From assembly GCF_000471905.2 (NCBI RefSeq), contig NW_006499296.1, positions 31,706 through 95,705 on the forward strand: a stretch of 64,000 bases of DNA. The letters run 5' to 3'. Each line of letters begins with the position of its first letter. Position 1 is the stretch's first letter. Under the pieces are notes generated by a model. It was not told the DNA's origin and did not search any database. It saw only the letters and a list, made by a program, of their open reading frames with translations. Shown here piece by piece: positions 32,561-46,500 of the stretch. The position numbers were made by a program, and so were the translations under genes. The DNA is from Amborella trichopoda (Eukaryota > Streptophyta > Magnoliopsida > Amborellales > Amborellaceae).

Positions 32561-32854
32561 AAAAAAAACTATTTACCTTGGGGGTTTTCCATAGAAAGTT
32601 ATTGTGGGGAAAAAAGAGAGAAAAAACGGTTTGGATGGGAGTAAATTGCACATATAGTGTATTTTGAAGTTTTTTTTTTTGTAATTTTCCACTTTATACC
32701 ATGGCATTGGGCCTTGAAGGTCCAAAATGACAAAATAAAAAAGTTGGAGGCATTCAAGGTGAACTTGGACCATCGAAGCTCAAAAGTGCTATCTAGAACT
32801 CCAAGACCATTTCAAACCTTGAAGGTTAAAAGTTAAGGCATTTAATGAAAGAAA

Positions 32855-33142
32855 TTTTTTTTATATAAGCTGTCAACCTTAAGCTATTGAAGTGAAGTTA
32901 ACTTAAAAAATCCCCTGGAAGGGAATCTAGATGTATGGATGTGACGAAAAAAAAGAACTTCAAGTCTTAAAGATGAAATATCTCGTAACAAACTATCTAA
33001 ACCTCTATTTTCAAGATTTTTAAATATTTATAGATAAGATCTGTACTATTTTTGAAATTTTAAATTTTATAAATACAAATGAAAGTAGATTTTCAAGCAA
33101 CCATGAGTAGCATAATAAGAGCACTTTATACAAATCCCACAC
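32855..33142 (+). mobile_element. Mutator-type MITE, copy 4
   Basis: A diverged family member of about 288 bp with start TTTTATATAAGCTGTCAACC and end TTTATACAAATCCCACAC. It is flanked by GAAAGAAA on both sides (32847-32854 and 33044-side GGAAAGAAA at 33143-33151), an 8-9 bp duplication. It lies just outside the MULE. Confidence 0.7.
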
Positions 33143-34288
33143 GGAAAGAAAAAAAATGGAAAAAGGGTGCAAAATGAATATGAACATAAAAAACAAAAAA
33201 CTAGAGAGGTTTTTATAGTGAACAAGAGCATAAATTTTCCTGATAAAAATGTGTAATGCCTGTTATGACATCTACAACAACTGTTGTTGATTGTTATTTT
33301 ATGATAGAAAGCATTTTCTCTCTATTATTTTTTAAAACGTTTATCCGAAGTGTCCTCCCCTTTTTCTGATTATGATGGACGCCATGAAACCACCTTAACG
33401 CTTTATGACCCATCTCAACAGATTTTAAAACCTTGCTTCCAAATTTTCCCCTCATAACTTTTTTGTGTGCATATGTTGAGAAATAATAAGTTTATTTTTT
33501 CAAGCATAAGTAACTCTTGAAATTGGAAAAAGAAAATTGTTTCAGGCTAGACCACATGACTACATATACAATCCAAAAAGTGTAAAGCATCCATCTTAAA
33601 GATGGATGCAACTCGGTGTTCCATTTAAAAACAATAGAAACTAATGATCTAAATGTTGTCTTATTAGAATTATTATTTCTAATTTTTTAAATTTACCTAT
33701 TTTAATATATTCATCATGTTAGAGATTACATGTCCTTAAAAGTTACGTCCAAAAATCCATCTCAAAAATAGATTTATTAATAGGCCCGCATTTCTACTTA
33801 TGCGGGCTTGGCCGCATAGAAACCGGATCCATTGGAAAAAGCTGTCCTCCATAAACAATAGCAAAAAAGCTCAAGATTCCAAAAAAAAATCGGCACCATT
33901 AATTCAAAAGATCCAAATCTCCAGTTCTTGTCATCGCTTTAAATGCAGACAAACAAATCCCAAAGCCTTTTTAATTTGCCTGGCAAATAACTCCCTAAAG
34001 AAAGAAAATTATAGATTCTCATTTACAGGTAAAAAAAGTATTATACCAAGACCAGAAGAATTTCAAAGAAAATCCTACTATTGTCTCTTTAGATTCATAC
34101 AAAGAAAAGAAAAACTGTACACATCTAGCAATTGATTTTGCTAACCAAGAACACTAAAAAGAAAGAATGAAATTTTTTATACATTCTCCATTTTGGGAAA
34201 GAAGAATATATACATTGCCACAGAGATTTGAAGTAACCAAACCTCATAAATTAAAACTGATAAAGCAAAGAAAAATCAAATAACTTGA
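33143..34288. other. AT-rich intergenic stretch / 3' flank of receptor gene
   Basis: No gene-like frame is supported. It contains the expected 3' UTR of the receptor-like kinase gene next to 34289. Confidence 0.5.
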
Positions 34289-37200
34289 TCAGTCTTCATT
34301 ACCCTCATTCATCACCAGCCTAATATGATCCCTCAAAGATCCCAAATGGTCGCGTGTTAGATTTATGACACTTCTCAACCTATTTACCACCTCCTTCATT
34401 GTTGGCCTCCGACTCCAATCGCTATCCATACAGCACCTCATAACCTCGCATACTCCATCAACTTCAGCTACAACAATCTCTGGGTTCATGTCATAGTCTG
34501 TTAAATCAAGTGGTGGCCTATCTCCCTTAAGAACACCAATGGCCCACTCCGCCAGCCCATTCCCTGAAGGCCTATAAGGGTGCTTGCTAGTTATCATCTC
34601 AAGCAAAATCAAGCCAAAACTATAGACATTTTCCTCAAAATCTAAATGCATACATTCTATATTGATGGAAGCTTCAGTCCCTCTTGGGACGAGTTCTAGT
34701 GAGAGCTTGGGAATCTGGTTGTCTGTTAAGTAGAAGGAGTTGCAGTCGAGGTTAGTGTGGAGTAAGGGTGGGTTCAGCTCATGCAAGTATTTGAGGCAAC
34801 ATGCCACCTCCATCACGATTCTTCTCCTGGAAGTCCATTCCAGAGTTTCTTCTTCTTTAACTGTGACCGCAAATCAAAAATTCAGCAAAGAACGGTTAGT
34901 GGTTAACTACTTTATTAGTACCAACCAAGCGAATAACAGTAAATAATAACTATTTGGACATGAGAGAATAAAATCAAGAGTGTCAATGGTACACAGCTGG
35001 CATCCATTCTCAATGATAGACGGAGAAGATTAACTGTATTGAACAGTAATGGATATTCACTTGTATAATGTTAATTTCCACAGTCCATTATTGAGAACTA
35101 AGGGTGGATATATTCAAGAATATAGCGGCATGTCTGGTGTCAGGTGAGAAGAAAAATTGGCTTTCTGTGAAGGTCCCAAAGATGGGTTAAGTGGAGAATC
35201 AAAGATCAATAAAACAAGAGAACTTTTTTGGTCTATCAGTATTCAAAATCCTTAACAGATCTGCAAAAGAATATGAGAAAAAAGAAAGTCAAGTGGTTCA
35301 CTTCATCAAAAGATGCCGGACCTAGAAATAACGAAAACAAGTTAGTAAAATACTATTTGAGATTCACATCAGCGTCGACTCAATGTAAATTACGTTCAAA
35401 TGGCTATCCTCTTGCTTTCAATAGGAAGCCCAAAGTACCATCAATTTCTTGACTTCTCAAAAATTAGTTGACTATCCACAAATCAATTCCTCACCATATA
35501 AACGAGATTACAAAAAACAGCCTCTGATATATCAATGTTTTTCTATTTATTTTTTGGTGCAGGGGGGGGTTATGAGAAATAATAATAATGAATTTAAATT
35601 TCGACTAAACCAACATCCTGGGATTACGAAAAATTTCCAGAGGCAATGAATCATTTTTCTGTGTTGGGCTAAACCAACGTTCTTGTGCAGATCATGACTA
35701 CAGACTCACAGTAGGTATTTCGATATTCAGAATCTCATCACCAAGACAAATACTTGAGAAACCTACCAAGTGACATATTTGAAACAAAAAAAATTTTCAC
35801 CTCAGATAAAAGGAGCTTATTTTTCCATCCACCGTTACATTTATTAAATTTTCTGGTTTATCGACAGACTCCCCAAAGTTGCCATATTATCAGATGGATT
35901 AAGTAATGAATGTGACTTTAGAAATGATGTCTAAAAATTTCAAGCACTTAATGACTTTCAGGTGTATGAAAAAGAAATATTAACCTCTAGATGTTCTCAA
36001 GAAATATCAAAAGCTTCTCACTTCTTGAGCTGATCTCATTGCTATGGCTATCTAGGAAGGCATGCAATATGATTATTGGAATTTTTCCCATTGAAATAAC
36101 TAGGGTGATAAGATCACACTTGGACATTGTGTCTCCACCTTTGCAAATTCAAAGTCTACTATCCTGATAGCACCTCCCTGAAGCCCAACCCCCTCAATTG
36201 TTTCTGGATATGGACTCTATTTACACCCTATATTGGCTCAAAGAAAATTGCTATTTCTTTGCATGTCGGGTATTTCTTGACCACATTGTTATAGCATTGC
36301 TAGCTTGGGAGCATATACTGTACCACTGTACACTTACTCCTTCAAGTAAAGAGATACATAGGAAGATTGTTGGATCTGAAATTCTAGAATCCAATTTAGA
36401 ACCATTACATGAGTATTTAACACAAAAAAGAAAGCACTTTAAGTTCTTAAACACTTGGATCTGACCATTCAAAAGTTAGACAGTCTCAATTCAATATTAA
36501 GACTTCATTTCTTTCTTTCATGCACATACAATTTTTTTTTTTTTGGGGGGTAGGGAACCAGGTTGAGAATGTTATATCCCAAAATTTGCGGTCCTAAAAA
36601 CACTCATAAATAGGGCATTACTTGATGGAGTGAATGGAAGATATGCTCGTGTGGAGCATAGAATCTTTTGGCATTTAAAATTGTGCTTTGAGCCTTGTTT
36701 TCTGTGATATTTGGATGACATAAGAGTCGATCAAACTATCATAATAGCCGTGGATCCATGGTAGGAAAGACAGAATTTTGTTACAGAAATAATGTTCTAA
36801 ATGGTTAAATGCCTTATTCTCCATTGGTTGAGACCCACTTCCAAGTGTGTCAGTTCCCAGAGTGAAGAAAGCACGGGTTCCTCTCACTCATCAGAAGCAT
36901 TTCAACCCGACTGGTGAGCTGAGTCAAAAGAGTCAATCCAAAACTGACCAAGAACCTTAAAACATAGATGTCGACATCAACTGCTAGGCTATGAAAATAT
37001 ATATGGGTGTATTAACAACAAATATTATGGACAACCTAGGGGTCTGTTTGTGATTTGAACTATATGGAGGTATTTATCAGTGTTTCAGCTAAACTAATCT
37101 GTCATCAAATCTATGCGTAACACGGGATTGGCACAAGTACCATATGGGAGATATCCACTTTGTTATTATTCAGCATAATAATCCATGTAGAAGTCAATAG

Positions 37201-40200
37201 AACTAATAAAAAAAGAAGAAAAAAGAAAAATAGATGATCAATCATCTGAAAGTTGCCATGTGTTTGCATGTGTTTATGTGCATGTGTTTGCACACGTGTG
37301 TGAGCTTGCATGCTTCTGTCGAAGAACTACTGGATGGCAATTCCAAAAACATTACATTCTCATGTGATCTGGAAACTAGAGCACTTAAGAGGAAGGAGTT
37401 GTAAAATGCTCTCACCATGTAGATTCTCACAGAGAGTCCCATTTGAAGCATACTCAAAAACCAACATCCTTACAAAAGGCTCCTCTTCCTCACAATATCC
37501 AAGAAAATTTAACAAATTCTTGTGATTCAACCGTGAATACAAAACAATCTGCAATCATAAAACTAACTATTAGAGACCAATGGACCATATAGTTAGTATA
37601 AACCAATGAAATGATCGCTGATGATGGAGAGAATAGACAATGTGGTATACAAAACCATGGTGTTAACACTGTGCAATGAAATGATTGATAATGATGGAGA
37701 GAGGGTGGAACCCCCCGAAATATGACATGACCTCATGGTGCATCCACTCTCTTCCGATTGCTGTACATTATTTCATTACATGTTAATGGCACTATGGTTT
37801 CGAATTCTATTGCAATACGGTAGAATTTCCCAAGAGGAAATACTCTCAGTTTCCACTAGAATCACCTTCTTCCTGAAACACCCTTCTGAGTTTTCGGACC
37901 AATCCTTGGCAGAGTTTACTGTTGTAGATATCACTGCTATTTCAACCTTATTCAGAGTACCTTTGAAGACAATGTTATCCATGGAAGAACCAATAACATT
38001 ACTGAAATCTTCACAAGCAGATTCTATGTCTGAGAACTGCAATCTAGGTATACCTGCAAATCAAACTGGCTTTAACACTTTCAAATGCAAGAACAGGGGG
38101 GGGAAATGCAAAGTAATGGAACTAGGTAGAAAGGAAAAGAACCTTTGAGAAACTCTTTTTGCAATTGACCACTCAATCCAGTCCTCCATGGTCTGATGGA
38201 TACTACTCCATGGTTACGACAAAAGACAAACAAGATGTAGGACACGATCAAGAGGAAGGCTGCCACAGAGAGCACTGAGATGTATATTTTTCTTGGAAAT
38301 GAAGTTTTGTCTGATCGAGGTGACATTTTTTCCGAGTTATGTGGACTGTCAACAAAGGTAGCTGTGGGGTTAGAGGTTGGTGACCTGATAGGAGAATCAG
38401 CTTCTGTAGAACCGGAAGTTGAATGCTCACTAGATGAAGACGAATTATTGTGGGATGATTCAAACTTTCCTCTTGGAGAATGTAATGCTGATGGCGATTG
38501 TGCAGGGGATGGAGATGGAGCTGATAAGGGCGGATTTCTTTGAGGTGGACTAATACCACTCTCCGTGGGAGGATTCTCGTTTTCCTTCGGTGAAGAATCA
38601 TTTGTACGAGGGGCAAGAACATTCCTGGAATTTTGGAGCAATCTGCGTTGTACAGGGTCTACTGCTATGGCCATGTTCCTAGGAAAGAATAAAGCTTAAG
38701 ACAGTTATTAAATCAAGTAATTCATCAATGAAATAATGTAAAGTGGACAGAAATATCACAGATTTATCACAATGAGTTTTCCCTGTTTTGTTGATGATAT
38801 TTTATGCAGAAAAAGAGTGGCTGTAAATTAATCACATTGAGAATAAATGATTTAACTTGTATTCAAGCGAAAGATGACTCTATTTATATGATTGAACAAT
38901 GAAAGTCAAAACTTGCATCTACATGCCCATATTCGTGGATTAGGCAAAACGAAAATGAATCAGCAAAACTCTTGTATACAAATGACAAACGAAAAAAAGC
39001 AGGGATACAACAATAGATAATTGTAAACCTTAACCTACTCATTAACGAGGAGAACTTATTTGAAGAGCAATATAACAGAAACATTAGCAATAGAAATCCC
39101 ATCTACAAAACATGATCAAACTTCGAGAGCACTAGACAAGGAAAATTTTAGAAAGCTCTGATATCCCAGATGAAAACTGATTTTCACTTGAATTGGGCAC
39201 ATTTTGTTACCTGCTTCCAGAACTTTTACTTCTGTAGCGTGGTCCTTGTGCACAATCTGATAATAAATTATCATCAACTAGAAGCTCTGTAAGCATTTTA
39301 AGCTCTTGAATCTTTGAAGGTAGGCCACCATGGAGCATATTGTTGTGTAGAAAACTGTAGAAGCCAGGATATACAATTATATTGGTGGTCATAGTCACAA
39401 GAATGTTCTGAGAACTTGGAGACTACAATAGAATCAACTCACAGGCATTTCAATGTCAAAATATTGCCAAGCTCAGATGGAAGATGTCCACTCAGTTTAT
39501 TGTGTCCTAAATCTACGATCTCAAGCTCCTTCAATTCTCCAAGCTCTTTTGGAATATTTCCATAGAAATGATTGTTATTTAGGATACTGCCATGAAATCA
39601 GCGGAATAATTACACATTTCACAGGAAACTGTTGCAAAATAAAATGAGTCAACAAACGAAACCAATGGCCAATTTATATTTTTCAAAATATTAACAATTA
39701 TTAAGTGAACTCATAAACTGAGATAGAGTAAAATAAATAAATAGATAAATAAGGGGATATACAAGAATGCTGTATCAAAGTTGAAGATATGGATATAGAT
39801 TAAAAAACAAAGCTGAATATCTGGATGCGAACAATGGCAAACATGACGTCAATTTTATGAACTTGAACACAAAAGGCCTGGTACCAAACATTGACATTCA
39901 AGTTTGAACTAAATTAGCACCATGATACTAAAAATATCTTATTGCCCTTCCCACTTAGTACAAAGTATTTTCTTTCGAGAGGCACCTTATGATTCATTTA
40001 TCAGAACCAAGGGTAACTTCTGTCCATAGGACAAAGAACTTGCTGCTTATTGGAGGGGTATGACATCTCCCACATGGGTCATGACATCCTCCACATGGGA
40101 GATTTAATGCTTTCCAACAATTAATGAATGGCCTAGTCCTTTACCAAAATCTCCCTCCTACCTGTGACAAATGACATAATGTGCCACTCAACAAGAATAG

Positions 40201-43200
40201 TTTGCAGTTTGCACAAAGGGGTATGAGAATGAAGCGTCAAAAAAAATAATAATAATAATATATATAGAGTTCAACAAGTTCACCACATGGAGGTCAGTCG
40301 TATAACTCCATATCTATGTGTGCGTGTGTGCATCTCAGAAAAGAACATGAGGAGAGGAGCAGGACTGACAAACTCCAAAACAATGTTCTACATAGATTGA
40401 ACTCCCTCCTTTTACTTGCAAATTGTTCACAAATATGAGTAGAAGCTTACAGATATTTTAAGTGAATAAGGTCTCGAAGTTCTGGTGCAAGCAATCCTTT
40501 AAGATGAAGCCCTTTTAAGTTCCTGAAAAATGAAAACAGTAGACTTCGGTGTTCCTATATGCATCAAATGGTGATCATAGATTCACCTGTTCTCAGTAAG
40601 ATACAAACAAATAAAACCAAAACAATGAAGGTTCAGACTTATTTTAGAATGGAACATGGCATGGATGTTTAGAAAATGATGATAGTGATATAGCTAATTA
40701 GTGATAGAGGTAATGAGAATTGTAAGCAGAGCCATTTGATATGAGAATTGCATAAGAACATAAAAGTAAAAAAATCCTAAGGAAATATCGATCAAAACCT
40801 TTCACAAATAAAGGCATCATCTTAAAGAGAAAAAGGGAACATGCAAATTGGCATGAAGAAAAGTTAAAACATTTATATTTATGACCTCAAGAAATCCCCT
40901 AACTGTGCATTATTTCAATATATCTTAGACTGACCCTACACCTAAAATTCAAGTGCATATTAAACACATTCAAATTCATATTGTCCCAAAAAATTTTGCC
41001 CACAGTTTCTCAAATATGGAAATAAACTATTTTACATTACCAAACACAACAAAAAAGTACGAAACAAAAAAGATGTAACCCGAGTTCCCAGTTCCCACAA
41101 ACAAAATAAATGTTGTGAATTACATCCCCCTTTCAAATTATTTATTTTAGCTCAAAATGTGTTTGACAAGTGCGAATGCACAATTTAGACACAATTTTCT
41201 GACTTTCATATCCCATCTTTCAGATACTGTAAGAGCACTGATTCCTAGTCTATGGAAGAAGAGAAAACTCCAAAACCTATGTAGACATGGTATGAGAAAA
41301 CTTCAAAAGCTAAGTAGAATAAGTGGAGATACTCCCATTATCAGACAATTAAACAAATCTTTCACAAAAGCATCATCATCATCATCATTATTATAGCCTT
41401 TTTCCAATTAATTGGGGTCGACTACACGAATCATGGTCCTCCATTCTGCTCTATTTAAGGTCACACCCTCAGTGAGGCTATAAGTCTCCATATCGCTTTC
41501 GACTACTTCCAACCACGTCCTTTTAAGCCTACCCCTTGGCCTTTTCAAACCACTTGAATTAACTCGCACCTCCTAACAGGTGATGTACTAGGTTTGAACC
41601 ACACATAACCAGTCCACCTAAGTTTACTCTCTCTCTTCTTATCGCTTATTGGTGCCACAAATAAATTTTCTCGAATGGATTCATTATAAATTCCATCCCT
41701 TCTTGTCTTGCCACTCATCCATCTCAATATCCTCATCTCTGCTACACTCATTTATGGGTATATTGTTTCTTGTCTGCTTAATATTCCACCTTTTAGAGCA
41801 AAGTTGTCTCACAGTTGTCCTATAAAACTTCTCCTTCAGCTTCATTGGTATGTGTGGATCACATATAATTCAAGTTGTACATCTCTACTCTGCCCACCTA
41901 GCTCTAATTCTGTGTGCGACATCTTCCTCAATTTCTTCATTTTCTTGGATTATCGACCCAAGATATCGAAAGTACGGCCTTATTGGTACTTCCTGGCTGT
42001 CAATCTTAATTACTTCCTCCTCTCTACTCCTATTAATACTAAACTTGCATTCTATATACTCTATCTTAGTCCAGCTAATTTTAAAACCTTTGGATTCGAG
42101 AGCATCCCTCCAAAGTTCTAACTTTGTGTTGACTCCATTTCGAATCTCATCGATCAAAACTATGTAATCTGCGAACAACATGCACCACGGTACCTCATCT
42201 TGTAGGTGCCTAATTAAGTTGTCCATAACTAAGACAAAGAGTATAGGCTCAATGCTGACCCTTTATATAGACCTATTGTCACTGAAAACTCACTCGTCTC
42301 TCCACTAGATGTTCTTACACTAGTTAGCGCTCCATCGTACATACCTTTCACCAAGTAGATGTAGTGTTCGGAGACTCATTTCTTTTCCAACACCGGCCAA
42401 ATCAAATCTCGAGGTACTCTATCATAAGTTTTCTCGAGATCAATAAAGACCATGTGGAGGTCTTTTTCCTTCACCTTAAACATCTCAATCAGTTGCCTAA
42501 GTAGGAAAATAGGTTCCGTTGTTGACCTTCCTGGTACAAATCCAAATTGGTTTTCGGATACTCTCGTTTCATGACTTAGTCATTGCTCAATCACTCTCTC
42601 TCAGAGCTTCATAGTATAGCTCATAAGCTTGATCCCTCAATAGTTCATACATTTCTGTATGTCTCCTTTGTTCTTGTAAATATCTTTCACAAAAACATAA
42701 AACTTAACTAAGTCTTTCCCATTAAGTGATGGCAATTATAGTAAATGAGAATGCGTAGGAATCTAGAAACTCACAATGATAAATGCCATAGCATCTCTCC
42801 CCACAAGGCTTCTACAGCATAAAGGAAGAAGAACCACAAGGAGCATCAACACAATGATAAATGCAGTACAACCCTTAAATAACAGGTAACATTACATCAG
42901 TTGCAATTTGCGATAAACTAACTTGTGCCTGTTAAAAAAAAATACTAAACCCATGTTTAAAACCCGATGATTTTAGATTTGGATCACAAATCCAGATGGA
43001 GAATTGGTCGGAAACAAACCAGTTCTTGGACGGTATGGGTCCTAGACCGGTTCCTCCCTAAATGCCTCTCGCCCCCTNNNNNNNNNNNNNNNNNNNNTTT
43101 TTTCTACAAGTACAAATCACTTGAAATTTTAGGCGTGTGTTCTTCTTTGCAAGCCGTGTTCTTCTTTGCAAGCCGCACCTAATAAAAATATAAAAAAATA

Positions 43201-43492
43201 ATTCAAAAAAAAAACGACCAAAATACCCCCGAAACTTTTCAGGGGTATTTTGGTCAATTTATTTCATGTAAAATATTTTTTTGATATTTTTTGAAGATTC
43301 ACCTATTTTTTATGTACATACGCTCTAAATTTCAAGTGATTTGGATTTGAAAAAAAAAATTAAAATTCAAACACTACAGAACATCCATGTTCGTCAGATC
43401 AACCCAGATTCAATCTGGGCCGTTGGGCTCATTTTTTCCTGTGAGCTAGTGGGCTCACTCTAGCATCTTCTAACATCTTCCTATATATATCT

Positions 43493-43531
<39 letters not shown>

Positions 43532-46500
43532 TTAAGCTTATCTAATATTTTCTTCAGTTCAGCTAAATCCCCACACATATTTTGTTTTTTATTTATTTTT
43601 ATTTATTTTTAATTTTCAGGATTACCTATTCGAAACGATCTGGATCCCCAATTCAAACACGGATTTGTGGGGTGAACTATCCATCCCAACGATCTGGGTT
43701 TTGAAACATTGACTAAACCTAGAGCCAATCTAAAATACCGGGCATAGAGTGCGCTTGAAATGTGCTCCAAAACGTAAGATCAGTAGCAATGGACCTTACG
43801 TTACCTACGATGAACTCAACAATATTTTATATTTGAACATGTATACTAGGAAAGTGGATCTACCTATTGAAAACTCAAAATGGAGAAAGATCAAATAGTT
43901 GCCCACTCTAATCAGTTTCATTGATCGTGAAAAACCTCAAAAAGAAGGAAAATAAAAAATGTTGAAACATGGTCCAAGAAAAAATTACATGAAAATTTAT
44001 AAGTTGACACATACTAATGGAGAGAAAATTTGTCCTCATTTCTTTATTTTTATTCAACTTTAAAGGATATATGTTATAGTTTTAGTTTTAGGGTTTGTTT
44101 CTAGGGTTTTTAGTTTTTAGAAATTCTAGGGCTTTTATAGATTTTTTATTTATTTCATGAGTACTATTCACAAGTACTATTCAAAGAGTACTGTTCATGG
44201 GTACTATTCACATGGTAAAACTATCATTACGAATTTTTTACTTAAGTTAGGACCTTTTAGTCAAAAGTTAATTGTATGAACAAATATTCAATAAAAAAAG
44301 GGGTATGGATGGGCTGGAAAGTCATTCATATGTTCCTCTTTAAGAAAAGAAAAACTGCCTTGTAAAAGAAGCCTAAGACTTGAGCTCTAAGTAGAAGAAA
44401 GCCTTGGGTGTCAAAGTGCTTCTTGCTGATTTTTCTATGTTTCTTCGAGTTTTCCTGCATCAAGTGGTATCAGAGCCCATGATTTACAAGGAAGTTACTA
44501 TAGCAAGTACAAAAAATTACGGTAACAAGAGTGAAAAGCTTAGGCTTATGGAACCCTAGCTTGGGACATAGAGAAGAAACCTTAAGTTTCTTTGAATTAT
44601 GCTTGTGTTTAGCTTTGTTTCTTGATGATTGTGCTATTCCCTCAAATTCCTCGTATCAATTGGTATCAGAGCCCACGATCTACACAGAAGGTACTGTAGC
44701 AAGTACTGAAGTTACTGTAGCACATACATCACTTCTTTTGGTACCCTAGGTCGACAACAAAGAGGATAAGTTATAGTGGGGCCTGGGGTTTACTGATTTT
44801 TGTCAAAGTTTGCCAAAACAACTTAGATTTTGTTGATTTCAGCATTTTTATTGATTATTTACCTAGGGTTTGTGATTTCGACGAACCCATGGCAGCAAGC
44901 AGGGGCCATAGAAGGGGAATTTTCGTAGATCCACATCGTGATCTCATAGATGACAGAATTGATAAACTTGAAAGGCAAGTTCAGCAGCTGGTGTAGCAAT
45001 TCACAACCCTCAATAATGGGCATGATCTGATCTTTCAGCCCAAGAGGTTCTCGAGTACAAGCCTTTTCACTTTTGTGCTCCTTGTGTGGAGTCGAGTGAT
45101 GAGGATAGTGATAGAAGACCTAGATGTGGGGAACATTACTCTAGGATTTTAGATTTGAAGGATGAGCTTTTTTATTTTGACACAGATTGCATGGAAAGTA
45201 AACAAGTTGTAGATTGAGAGTCACCACAAATTTTTGATATATAGTCAGATGAACAACAAGATCTTTTAGGAGATCCAATCTATGATAGGCAGTGTTTCAA
45301 AAAGCATACCGCCCAACACCTAAGCGGCCCCTAAGTGGTCCAAGAGGCCTGCGCATCGCCCAAGCCTCAGCATCAAAAAATGGTGAAAAACCCTGGGCGC
45401 CTGCCTAGGTGCCCAAGACCTGCCTAGGTGGCCACCCAGTGCCCAGACTCACCCAAGGATTGCACCCTGCCCAAAGGCAGAAAAGCTACCCGTTAGGAGA
45501 ATTTTGTGTCATTTTTTATACTAAGAGACCAAAAATGTGGGCTTTAGGTTCATTTGAAACCTAAAACACAGTAGAACCCATTTTAGAGAGAGAAAACTCC
45601 AACAAACTAGTGTTTGGTGATTTTTTTTAGGATCGAAGGGTTTCTCAAAGTTATGAGAAATTGATCAAAACATCACCCATTGATATTAGATTTAATTTGT
45701 GAAGTTTTATAAATCTACTGGAAGATTTTGAGTCCTTAGAAGCATCTTTGAGGTAGAAGTTTGGAGATTGAGCAACCAAAATGAGTGATTTTTTTTTTAT
45801 TGCTTGTATAAGTCGTATTATTTTGAGATGTCTTCTTCGAGATCTAATAGGAGTGGTGATCCTGGTTGGAAATATGGCTACAACACAGATCTTAATGATA
45901 AAAATTGCATAAGATGCAAGTTTTATGAGAATGATACAAAAAGGGACATAAACGGTTCAAGAAACATATCGCCGGTATCAGGGGGGATGTTGCCCCATGT
46001 AAAAAGACTCTTGATGATATTAAAGAGGAAATTACCAATTTTTTTAGTATGGTAAAAATGATAAAAGATGATAAATTTGCCTCCATAGCTGAGATTAGGT
46101 TTGGTGATTATGATGATGATGATAGTGATGAGGATGAGGAGAGATGTCAAGAAGTAAAACAATCCATTATTAGGGGGAAACGAGAGGGAGTTGTAATTGC
46201 TTCTGGTTCTGGGAGTAAGAAGCCTCGGGTTAGAGGCCTTGTGGATAGTTTTTTGCCCTAGCTTGATCCTGAGGTCACAAGACAGAAAACAAAGAAGCAA
46301 ACCACTATTGAAAATAGAATGAAGACGGAAGAGATAGATAGAGCTGCTTTTTTTATTGCTACATGGTTTTATGAGGCGAGCATTCCTGTCAATACCGCTC
46401 GCCTAAGCAGCTTCTATGCCTTGGTAGAGGCAATTGGCCAATTTGGGCCTCAGATGAAAGCCCCAACCCCATATGAACTTTTAGAACCTCTTTTTGAAAA

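Larger units (their letters stand above)
26276..32690 (+). mobile_element. Mutator-like element carrying MULE transposase and plant mobile domain
   Basis: Imperfect inverted ends of about 120-130 bp. GGAAAAATTACAAAAATAC onward at 26276-26400 pairs with the sequence ending GTAATTTTCC at 32690, including a shared ATGCAACTTACCTCC-like part. Inside, in order: a 187-bp tandem array, a CT-rich leader with a probable 5'-UTR intron (GTATGA at 27660 to GTGTAG at 28694), a MULE transposase frame and a plant-mobile-domain frame. Stops and shifts show that both are dead or nearly so. No 9-bp target duplication was found at these exact ends. Confidence 0.7.

Noticed and set aside
41157-42167. Plus-strand frames over the RTE fragment
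   Set aside because: The recognisable reverse transcriptase is on the minus strand; these are antisense shadows.
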